64,000 nucleotides of DNA, taken from assembly GCA_022448365.1 (NCBI GenBank), contig JAKVCS010000003.1:1302001-1366000 (forward strand), read 5' to 3'. A program made the translations under genes and the position numbers. The notes beneath the pieces were generated by a model that was given only the letters and a program-made list of their open reading frames with translations, ran no database searches and was not told the origin of the DNA. Shown here piece after piece: positions 18,292 to 25,816 of the stretch (within the stretch, counting starts at the first letter, position 1; every line of letters starts with the position of its first letter). The DNA is from Saccharospirillaceae bacterium (GTDB taxonomy: Bacteria > Pseudomonadota > Gammaproteobacteria > Pseudomonadales > Oceanobacteraceae).

Positions 18292-20379
18292 GTGAATCGA
18301 GATACAATCCATCTACTACTTCTGACCGAATCTCAAAATCATGCTGAAAATATCGTCAGCATGCTTCGTAACTCTGGCAGCGCGACCAGAGCACATCAGG
18401 TCAGTTCTGTAGCGGATTTTGTCGATCAACTGCAGGATAAAAGCTGGGATTTGGTGCTGGCACAGCCACACGCGCAAAACATTCAGTGGGAAGAACTGCA
18501 AAGCCAGATTCAACGTCTGAATAAAGACCTGCCATTGATTTTGCTCACTAATGAAGAAATCGATGCGATTGCCTTCGAGACCTGCTTTAAAAAAGGCGCA
18601 GCCACCATTATTCCTTTGGAAGAGTCCAATATCATGCTGATGGTCATTCAGCGCGAACTGGAACATCTGCAAACGCGTCGTGAAAAGCGCATGCTGGAAG
18701 TAAAACTGCGCGATTCAGAAAAGCGCGCACAGGCGCTGTTGGAAAGTTCAAAAGATGCTGTTGCTTACATTCACGACGGTATGCACGTTTATGCCAACCT
18801 CGCGTATCTAGAATTGTTTGGTTACGACTGCGCCGATGATCTGGAGGGTATGCCAATCATGGATATGGTGGATGCTTCAGGTCAAAAGCAATTTAAACAA
18901 TTCCTCAAAAGCTACGATCAGGGGCAGCAGGCCGGCGAACTGAAAACCTCAGGTATTAATGGCAACGGTGATGTGTTTGCCATGAGTATGCGCTTTTCCT
19001 CAGCAACCTACGCTGAGGAGGAATGCACTCAGGTCACGATTCGCGGTCAGGCTGATAGCCAGGAATTGGAAGCACAGCTGGAAGCCATCCGTAGCCGTGA
19101 CTTACTCACCAATTTATACAACAAAACCTTTTTTAACGAACAGCTGGAAAATGCCGTCGACAGTGCCGTGCTTAAGGGAGCCAGAGGTGCGGTTTTTTAC
19201 ATCAATATTGATCAATTCAATAAAGTAAAAAGTGACATCGGCATTAACCACTCCGATACAGTGATCACAGAGGTCGCAGAGAAACTGCGTAAAAGTCTGC
19301 CGGATAACAATCATCTTGCTCGTATTGGTGAGGATATTTTCTCTTTTATTGGTATGGGGATTGACGCCGAGCAGGCATTGGAGCTAGCTGAAAAACTGCG
19401 CGATATCATTGAGCATCTGCTTATTGAAATCGACAAACGTACGATTACCGTCACCGCCAGTATCGGGATAGCGCTGATTACTGAAAACAGCTCAAAACCC
19501 GAGGACACCCTGCAGCAAGCACACCATGCTTCAGATGATGTGCGTAAACAGGAAGAACACAAGCGCGGAAACGGCATTCATCTGTATATGCCCAAAAAAC
19601 CGGATGAACCTGAAGCCGGTGAAGTGAATGTTGAAGCTCAGCTTGCAGGAGCGCTGAAGAATAACAGCTTCCAATTGCTGTTCCAGCCACTCATCAATTT
19701 GCGCGGCGAAGAAACCGAGCATTACGAAACCCTGTTGCGCTTGCCACAGGCCGATGGGCACATTATCTCTGCCGGTGAATTCCTGAATAACCCTGACATT
19801 GATGATGGTTTGAAGCGCAAGATTGACCGCTGGGTCGTCTTACACACCACCAAATTACTCAGCGAGCACCGGGCAAATGGTCACAACACCCGTATGTTCA
19901 TTAATTTATCGTCCGCTTCTTTATCGGATGAGAGCCTGGCCAGTTGGATCAGCGTTGCATTAAATGCGGCCAAGCTGCCCAAAGGGGCCGCCATCTTCCA
20001 ATTTAATGAGGAAGACGCCGGTAAAATGCTCAAGCAATGCCAGGAGTTCAGTCATTCACTGTTGGAGCGTGGAATTCCAACAGCACTGAGCCGCTTTGGT
20101 TGTGCACTGAAACCGTTTCAGATTCTCAAGCATCTGGAAGTGACATATGTGAAAATCGATGGCTCATTTACCCGCGAGTTAGGGGGCAATCCAGATGCTC
20201 AGAAGCACCTGAAAGAGCTGTTAGGCCAGCTGCATGAGGAAGAGAAACAAACCATTGTACCGCTGGTAGAAAACGCCTCATCGGTTGCCAACCTATGGCA
20301 GCTTGGTGCGCATTTTATCCAGGGTCATTATGTTCAGGCGCCACAGTCTGGTATGGCTTACGACTTTAACGACGAATAA
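18292..20379 (+). CDS. fimX: FimX-like twitching motility regulator (REC-PAS-GGDEF-EAL, catalytically degenerate)
   Basis: This 695-residue protein matches P. aeruginosa FimX (691) in length and domain order: a response-regulator-like domain lacking an obvious phospho-acceptor (residues 1-125), a PAS domain (145-255), a GGDEF domain whose motif reads GEDIF at 346-350, and an EAL domain. In the EAL domain the signature is ETL at 479-481 (EVL in FimX) and DDFGTGYSSL is replaced by SRFGCALKP, so it should bind c-di-GMP without hydrolysing it. FimX controls type IV pilus assembly at the pole. The GTG at 18292 gives the expected N terminus MNRDTIHLLLLTESQNHAEN. serB is convergent across a shared terminator. 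Confidence 0.92.
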   Translation: MNRDTIHLLLLTESQNHAENIVSMLRNSGSATRAHQVSSVADFVDQLQDKSWDLVLAQPHAQNIQWEELQSQIQRLNKDLPLILLTNEEIDAIAFETCFKKGAATIIPLEESNIMLMVIQRELEHLQTRREKRMLEVKLRDSEKRAQALLESSKDAVAYIHDGMHVYANLAYLELFGYDCADDLEGMPIMDMVDASGQKQFKQFLKSYDQGQQAGELKTSGINGNGDVFAMSMRFSSATYAEEECTQVTIRGQADSQELEAQLEAIRSRDLLTNLYNKTFFNEQLENAVDSAVLKGARGAVFYINIDQFNKVKSDIGINHSDTVITEVAEKLRKSLPDNNHLARIGEDIFSFIGMGIDAEQALELAEKLRDIIEHLLIEIDKRTITVTASIGIALITENSSKPEDTLQQAHHASDDVRKQEEHKRGNGIHLYMPKKPDEPEAGEVNVEAQLAGALKNNSFQLLFQPLINLRGEETEHYETLLRLPQADGHIISAGEFLNNPDIDDGLKRKIDRWVVLHTTKLLSEHRANGHNTRMFINLSSASLSDESLASWISVALNAAKLPKGAAIFQFNEEDAGKMLKQCQEFSHSLLERGIPTALSRFGCALKPFQILKHLEVTYVKIDGSFTRELGGNPDAQKHLKELLGQLHEEEKQTIVPLVENASSVANLWQLGAHFIQGHYVQAPQSGMAYDFNDE

Positions 20380-20401
20380 TCATTGAAATCCGATAACCAA
20401 C

Positions 20402-20428
20402 AAAAAGCCGCAATCATTGCGGCTTTTT
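20402..20428. terminator. Bidirectional terminator between fimX and serB
   Basis: A perfect 12-bp stem, AAAAAGCCGCAA with TTGCGGCTTTTT, has a 3-nt loop. T runs appear on both strands, so it can serve both convergent genes. Confidence 0.93.
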
Positions 20429-20454
20429 GTTTCAGACCCAAAGGTGGACATTGA

Positions 20455-21669
20455 TTAACCAATATCGCGATCACGATAGCCCAGCAAATAGAGAATGCCA
20501 TCCAGACCCAGGGTTGAGATCGCGTTTTTGGCATTCTCACGCACCAGGGGCTTGGCCCGGAACGCAATCCCTAAACCAGCAATACTCAACATCGGCAGAT
20601 CGTTTGCACCGTCACCCACAGCAATGGTTTGCTCCAGTGTGATATCTTCTTTTGCTGCCAGTTCACGCAGTAATTCAGCCTTGCGCTCGCCGTTCACGAC
20701 CTTACCAGTCACTCGCCCGGTAACAATGCCATCTTCCATTTCGAGCTCGTTAGCAAAGACGTAATCGATGCCTAATTTTTCCTGCAAATAACGACCAAAA
20801 TAGTTAAAGCCGCCCGACAGTATTGCCGTTTTGTAGCCCAGAGAACGCAGGTTACGAATCAATCGCTCAGCGCCTTCCGTTACCGGCAACTGCTCAGCAA
20901 TTCCCTGCAAGACATCCCCATTCAAACCTTTCAGCAAGGCCACACGTTGTTCAAAACTCTGATTAAAATCAAGCTCTCCTGACATCGCTCGCTCAGTGAT
21001 TTCTGCCACCTGCTCGCCCACACCGGCAGCTGCTGCAAGCTCATCAATTACTTCCGCTTCAATCAGCGTTGAATCCATATCAAACGCAACCAAACGACGG
21101 CTACGGCGATACTTATCATCTTTCTGAAAAGCAATATCGACTCCAAGATCGTTGGCAACCTGCAAAAACTGAGCGCGCATCTGGCTCTGATCAGCCTCGC
21201 CACGTACAGAAAACTCAACACAGGCACGCGTATTTTCCTGCTCTGGCGCCTGATCCAGATCGACACGTCCTGAGAGCCGGTTAATCTGATCAATGTTGAG
21301 ATTATGCTCAGCCACAATGGCGGTAATCGCAGCGATCGCTTTCGCTTCAATAGCGCGCGCCAGCAGCGTAATAATATGACGTGGCTTGCCCTGTTGTGTC
21401 ACCCAGCTGTGATAGCTTTCAGGGGTGACTGGCGTGAAGCGTACCGATAAGCCCAGTTCATGCGCTTTAAACAATACGTCTTTAAGAACCGGAGCAGACT
21501 CTGCCCGGGAAGGAATGGCGGCTAAAATACCCAACGTCAAAGTGTCGTGAATCTCAGCCTGACCGATGTCTAAAATCGTTACATCGTATTGCGCCAGAAT
21601 AGCGCTGATGTTGGCAGTTAACCCGGGCTTATCGGCCCCAGTCACGCGGATTAGAACCAATTCTGTCAC
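20455..21669 (-). CDS. serB: Phosphoserine phosphatase with N-terminal ACT domains
   Basis: This 404-residue HAD-family enzyme catalyses the last step of serine synthesis. The N-terminal ~180 residues form two ACT-like domains (LVLIRVTGADKPGLTANIS), as in Pseudomonas SerB, which is longer than the E. coli enzyme. The catalytic motif is FDMDSTLIEAEVI; motif II appears as ILSGGFNYF and motif III as IAVGDGANDLPML. A small gene on the same strand lies just upstream, and the AhpA/Smp-like gene is divergent, the same pairing as serB with smp/ytjB in E. coli. Confidence 0.97.
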   Translation of the reverse strand: MTELVLIRVTGADKPGLTANISAILAQYDVTILDIGQAEIHDTLTLGILAAIPSRAESAPVLKDVLFKAHELGLSVRFTPVTPESYHSWVTQQGKPRHIITLLARAIEAKAIAAITAIVAEHNLNIDQINRLSGRVDLDQAPEQENTRACVEFSVRGEADQSQMRAQFLQVANDLGVDIAFQKDDKYRRSRRLVAFDMDSTLIEAEVIDELAAAAGVGEQVAEITERAMSGELDFNQSFEQRVALLKGLNGDVLQGIAEQLPVTEGAERLIRNLRSLGYKTAILSGGFNYFGRYLQEKLGIDYVFANELEMEDGIVTGRVTGKVVNGERKAELLRELAAKEDITLEQTIAVGDGANDLPMLSIAGLGIAFRAKPLVRENAKNAISTLGLDGILYLLGYRDRDIG

Positions 21670-21693
21670 GGATAACCCCTGGTTTAAATTCAG

Positions 21694-21864
21694 TTAAAGC
21701 TTATTTATATCCGCTTTCGCAGCAGCAACAACGCCACGCAGCTCTTCAATCAGATCGACAGTTTCATGTGCTGATAATGCACGTACCCGGTCCACACTCA
21801 TCAGGTACAGACCTTTTTCTAACTCTTGCAGCTTATCTTTCAGAGACTGTTTCACATCACTCAT
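21694..21864 (-). CDS. Small hypothetical protein (56 residues) upstream of serB
   Basis: A short open frame encodes a charged, probably helical protein beginning MSDVKQSLKDKLQELEKGL and ending AAAKADINKL. The middle (VDRVRALSAHETVDLIEEL) has an amphipathic heptad-like pattern. A GGGGA stretch lies 7 nt before the ATG. It stops 24 nt before the serB start on the same strand, so the two may be co-transcribed. Codon use resembles the neighbours, and the frame fills an otherwise empty gap. I do not recognise the family. Confidence 0.62.
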   Translation of the reverse strand: MSDVKQSLKDKLQELEKGLYLMSVDRVRALSAHETVDLIEELRGVVAAAKADINKL

Positions 21865-21986
21865 GGAGGTTCCCCATCATCAACTATTTGGTCAAATAAT
21901 ACACACCGCAGAACGTTGCTTCCGCTGGCGTTACGTCAGGCGGCGCATATAATACCATCATAAAGAAAAATTGTTTGAGTATCACA

Positions 21987-23330
21987 ATGGCTAACCCCAC
22001 ATCGATCTGGCTAAAATTGAATCTGAGTCAAGCCTTTGGCCTGTTCACCGCGCTGATGATTCTGTTTACCGCAGTGGCCATAAGTGCTTTGACATTCCAC
22101 ACTCAGTGGAACAACAGTGAAAAGGCGCTGCAGCTGCAATCGCAACTGCAACTCAAACGACTGGCAGTAGCGCTAGCGCCCAGCTTGCTGAATGAAGATC
22201 GTGTCAGCATGAACCTGACGCTGAATGAATGGCAGCGTGGCGAGTTTATTCAGGCCATCCGGATTCTTAACACCGACCAGCAGGTCATTGCCGAAACCGG
22301 GCGCTTTGCCAGTACTGCCATGATTACGAGTCAAAGCATCACTCAGGACAAGCTGGCAATTGGCAGCATCCAGGCGGCGGTGGACAATGCCGCCGCAAGC
22401 CAATCTTTGCGCCGTGACTTCGCTATGAATTTATTGGCCAGTGCCTTGTTGGCCTGTATTGGTGCCCTGTTGGCCTATCAACTCAGCGAGAGAAACCTGT
22501 TATATCTGCGCCAGTTACCAGCAAAGCTCAAAGACTGGCAGCGTGGAGATAGCTTTACACTGGAAGCGCCACACATTCAGGATCTGCAACCATTACACAA
22601 TGCCTTAAAGGATATTGCTGAGACAGAACAACAGCGTCGGGCGATTGAAAAAGCTCTGGAGCAATTTATTAACACCGAACCGAATAATCAGGGACACCAC
22701 TTTCGTTATCAGTCCTGTGCGATGCTGTATATCGAGATACAAGAGCTGGAAATATTGCAAAACCGACTGAGCGCAACGGAGCTATCATCACTGTTGAACC
22801 AGTATCACAGACTTCTGAGTCAGGCGGCTAAACTGTACAACGGTAAGCTGGATAGGTTTCAGGGAGACGGCATAGTTATGCTGTTCGGACTGCCGGAACC
22901 GACACCGCAGGATGCATTGCATTGCCTATACGCAGCAGAGCTGTTCCTTGGGTTGGTCAGCCATTTGCGCGACCATGACCATGACCATCATTTACTACCG
23001 CTGGAGTTCCGCATCGCGGCGCACTTTGGTTCCGTTCTCCTAACACCCATTGGTGAGGAACAACAACTGCAGGGAAGTCTCGTTGGCGATACCATCCACT
23101 GGGCGTCGCATTTGGCTCAACATGGCGAAGAAAGACGTTTACTTGCCAGCCAGTCGATACTGGATGAAATCGCCCAACACAACGACATAGATTGGTGTAG
23201 TGGCCCAGACATCTCTGATTTACACGGCAAAGAAGTGCCAAGTTACTGGTTGAATCAATTGCCGGAAAAAAATCAGTCGCTGATTCAGCGACAGATAAAA
23301 CACATCACGGCGATGAAAGAACAAGCCTAA
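21987..23330 (+). CDS. AhpA/Smp-like membrane protein fused to a degenerate class III cyclase domain
   Basis: This 447-residue protein has a TM helix at about 15-35, a periplasmic domain (to about 140), and a second TM helix (FAMNLLASALLACIGALLAYQL). This N-terminal half and its position divergent from serB match the AhpA/Smp (YtjB) family. A HAMP-like linker leads to a domain with the class III nucleotide cyclase pattern: FQGDGIVMLFGLPEPTPQDA, RIAAHFGSVL, LVGDTIHWASHLA. Key catalytic positions look lost: the first metal-binding region reads YIEIQELE rather than DIxGFT, and the NxxxR pair is replaced by HxxxH. It is probably an inactive cyclase used for signalling or binding. The ATG at 21987 is preferred over an in-frame TTG at 21975. 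Confidence 0.72.
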   Translation: MANPTSIWLKLNLSQAFGLFTALMILFTAVAISALTFHTQWNNSEKALQLQSQLQLKRLAVALAPSLLNEDRVSMNLTLNEWQRGEFIQAIRILNTDQQVIAETGRFASTAMITSQSITQDKLAIGSIQAAVDNAAASQSLRRDFAMNLLASALLACIGALLAYQLSERNLLYLRQLPAKLKDWQRGDSFTLEAPHIQDLQPLHNALKDIAETEQQRRAIEKALEQFINTEPNNQGHHFRYQSCAMLYIEIQELEILQNRLSATELSSLLNQYHRLLSQAAKLYNGKLDRFQGDGIVMLFGLPEPTPQDALHCLYAAELFLGLVSHLRDHDHDHHLLPLEFRIAAHFGSVLLTPIGEEQQLQGSLVGDTIHWASHLAQHGEERRLLASQSILDEIAQHNDIDWCSGPDISDLHGKEVPSYWLNQLPEKNQSLIQRQIKHITAMKEQA

Positions 23331-23425
23331 CCCGCTGTATAACTGATAAATAATACCGTAATTATTTGCACTATTTTCGACCTTTACTACAGTTCTACTA
23401 AACCAAACAAGTGAGGGTTTATTCC

Positions 23426-24547
23426 ATGATAAATCGCAAAGGACCGCTATTCGCAGCGGTTATGCTGGCCAGTAGCCAGACAGCTTTTGCAAATGATCTG
23501 AACATAAACGGATTTATGAGTGTCGGAGCAGGTGTGCTCACCAACAAAGATGTTACCTCAGCCGGTTATGATGATGACCTCTCTTTTAATCAGGACACTA
23601 CCGTCGCTTTGCAAGTCAGCAAGCAGGTAAATGATTCAACCTCTGCGACAACACAATTTGTTGCTCGGGGTTCAGAGGACTATAAGACCGAGAATTCCTG
23701 GGCCTATGTAACCTACTCTGCTGATGAAAATACCGATCTGCGCATCGGGCGCCTCCGTTCTCCTTTCTTTTACTACTCGGATTTTCTTGAGGTGGGTTAC
23801 GCCTACAACTGGGTAAGACCACCAAGCGAAGTATATTCGAGACTGGATGTTTTCTCGTCAGTGAACGGTATCGACCTGACACGCAGCTTCAGCTCAGGCT
23901 CTATAGATGGCTCTGTTCAGGTGTATTACGGACGCTTTAATGGCTCGTTTGCCCCTGTCAAGAAATCTTTTGAAATTGAACTGCGAAACTTTACTGGGGC
24001 GGTATTGAATCTGAGCCAGGGTAACTGGGGTGCACGGCTAAGCTATCACCAAGCTGATCTGTACCTGCCTGATCTGGCGGCAAACCCCACAGGTGACCCA
24101 CTCGAGATGCTGGTCGCAGGCGCTGCGGCTAGCGGTTTGTCGGATGAGTTTATGCCTGACGGCGACACGGCTAAATTCTACGAAGCCGCCGTTACCTACG
24201 ACAATGGATCGACATCCTTCATTACTGAATGGACTTCTCTGGATCATGAAACTGAGCTTTTCCTGGACGATACCGCTTATCTGGTCAGTCTGGCACAACG
24301 CTTTGATGATACAACGATGCATCTCACCTACACTTCAAATAAAGGTGAGAAGAGATCAGGTACGATCGGGACACTGCAAAATAGCCTACGTGGTGAAGAG
24401 AGCGGCATTATTCTGGGCGCTCGCTTCGACTACGATGCAGGTACAGCCTTTAAAGTCGAAGCGCAGTACGTAGATGAGAAGCTGAGGCTTGGGAAGGATG
24501 GCGAGTCTGCCATGCTGTATAGTGTTGCTGTTGATCTGGTATTTTAA
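23426..24547 (+). CDS. Outer-membrane porin-like protein
   Basis: This 373-residue protein has a signal peptide (MINRKGPLFAAVMLASSQTAFA, cleaved before NDLNINGF). The rest is made of alternating beta strands with a phenylalanine at the C terminus (YSVAVDLVF), as in gram-negative porins. LRIGRLRSPFFYYSDF resembles the constriction-loop region of general porins of marine gammaproteobacteria. I chose the ATG at 23426, preceded by GTGAGGG. It is 11 nt upstream of a small PstS-like gene, so the two form an operon; phosphate or another anion is a plausible substrate but is not shown. Confidence 0.8.
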   Translation: MINRKGPLFAAVMLASSQTAFANDLNINGFMSVGAGVLTNKDVTSAGYDDDLSFNQDTTVALQVSKQVNDSTSATTQFVARGSEDYKTENSWAYVTYSADENTDLRIGRLRSPFFYYSDFLEVGYAYNWVRPPSEVYSRLDVFSSVNGIDLTRSFSSGSIDGSVQVYYGRFNGSFAPVKKSFEIELRNFTGAVLNLSQGNWGARLSYHQADLYLPDLAANPTGDPLEMLVAGAAASGLSDEFMPDGDTAKFYEAAVTYDNGSTSFITEWTSLDHETELFLDDTAYLVSLAQRFDDTTMHLTYTSNKGEKRSGTIGTLQNSLRGEESGIILGARFDYDAGTAFKVEAQYVDEKLRLGKDGESAMLYSVAVDLVF

Positions 24548-24558
24548 GGAGAATCCCT

Positions 24559-24987
24559 ATGAAATTAGTCAATACGTTCCTTAAAACGCTGGCCATTTCC
24601 GCAGTCTTTATCGCCAGTATTACAAGTGCCGAAGTATCCGTTATTGTCAGTGCCAGTAATGGCAATGCAAATCTGGATCAGGATACAATTGCCCGGGTTT
24701 TTCTGGGCAAAAGTAAAAACTTCCCAGATGGTAGCCAAGCAGTTCCGGTTGATCAGAATGCAGGCACTGCGAGCCGTGAAGCCTTTAATAGTACCGTTCT
24801 GGGAAAAAGCTCAAGTCAGCTCAAAGCTTACTGGTCACGATTAATTTTTACCGGTAAAGGCACACCTCCGAAAGAATCCGGTGATGATGCAGCGGTGAAG
24901 GATCTGGTAGCGAATAACCCGAATCTGATTGGCTATGTTGATAGCTCAGTCGTGGATGGTTCCGTAAAAGTGATTCATAAATTCTGA
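24559..24987 (+). CDS. Small PstS-like periplasmic phosphate-binding family protein
   Basis: This 142-residue secreted protein has a signal peptide (VFIASITSAEVS). It resembles one lobe of PstS: it contains DTIARVFLGKSKNFPDG, which matches the helix-loop of phosphate-binding proteins, and YWSRLIFTGKG near the middle. Full PstS proteins have over 300 residues, so this is one of the short stand-alone versions found beside porins in marine bacteria. It has a good ribosome binding site (TAAGGAGA) and ends the operon with the porin before a terminator. Transport genes are absent, so a sensing or scavenging role is possible. Confidence 0.75.
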   Translation: MKLVNTFLKTLAISAVFIASITSAEVSVIVSASNGNANLDQDTIARVFLGKSKNFPDGSQAVPVDQNAGTASREAFNSTVLGKSSSQLKAYWSRLIFTGKGTPPKESGDDAAVKDLVANNPNLIGYVDSSVVDGSVKVIHKF

Positions 24988-25010
24988 AAAATATTGTGAA
25001 CTGATAGAAA

Positions 25011-25042
25011 GCCTCCGCCATATTGATGCCGGAGGTTTTTTT
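25011..25042 (+). terminator. Intrinsic terminator after the PstS-like gene
   Basis: CCTCCG (25012-25017) pairs with CGGAGG (25030-25035) across a 12-nt loop and is followed by seven T. Confidence 0.87.
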
Positions 25043-25209
25043 ATGGCAGTTTATTGAGTAATACCCTCAGCGCACCACGCGTGTCTCACAAGCTCAGTCC
25101 ATGGCATCCCACCCGGATTATGCCTTAATTAGACCGGCCAATTTTTGACCCTGAAAGAAAGTCTAAGAGTTGGTTATTATCAATAGAAATAGCTATCCCA
25201 TATACGGAG

Positions 25210-25815
25210 TCATGGAACGTTATTTCGGGAACAATTGCGTTGCGCAGATGTATATTGTTGTTGTAATTCTACCATCCGATCCAAAACATTAAGAACTGAC
25301 TGATAATCCCTGCTGCTGTCAATCATATTCAATGCGGTAACAGCCGCTTCGATGGTAGATAACCCATCTGAACGGGGTGATTTCCGAATCGTATAGCGAC
25401 TTAATGACTCTGGCATTATCTGAATGTAAGGCAGAGTTTTCAGCCAGGGATTGAGATGAAATAACCGTCGTACCTTTTTCCAGGTACCATCCAACACCAG
25501 TAGCTTTTTTACCTGGCTTTGCTGATCAGCCTGTAATTGTTGACCGTTCTCCAGCGGATACAACAAGGCGCATTGAGATAAGTCCGAAACGTTAAACACA
25601 TCTTCCGGACTTAACTCATCCGCTACCAATAAACGGCTGTTTTTGATACTCAGATGCAATAAAGGTGCAGTCGAAAGTCTATGTTTTGCTTCCGTTGGGT
25701 CTTGCCAGATAATCAGCTCAAGCGGTACCTCTATTTCAACTAAAGCATCACAAATACAGACTTTGACGGGCCTGTTGCATTTTGTGCACAGCGCCCGTTT
25801 TTCACCGGATTCCAT
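25210..25815 (-). CDS. DTW-domain tRNA-uridine aminocarboxypropyltransferase
   Basis: This 201-residue protein belongs to the DTW family (TapT/TuaA type), which adds the acp group from S-adenosylmethionine to uridine in tRNA. Visible marks are the N-terminal cysteine cluster CTKCNRPVKVCIC, the family motif DGTWKKVRRLFH and the following LPYIQIMPESLSRYTIRKSP. Its ATG is one base after the uvrA stop, so it is translated from the uvrA transcript. The assignment to acp3U modification follows from the family. Confidence 0.88.
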   Translation of the reverse strand: MESGEKRALCTKCNRPVKVCICDALVEIEVPLELIIWQDPTEAKHRLSTAPLLHLSIKNSRLLVADELSPEDVFNVSDLSQCALLYPLENGQQLQADQQSQVKKLLVLDGTWKKVRRLFHLNPWLKTLPYIQIMPESLSRYTIRKSPRSDGLSTIEAAVTALNMIDSSRDYQSVLNVLDRMVELQQQYTSAQRNCSRNNVP

Positions 25816-25816
25816 C

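Noticed and set aside
23331-23425. Pho box before the porin
   Set aside because: CTGTATAACTGATAAATA only partly fits the two-repeat CTGTCAT pattern; the second half does not match.
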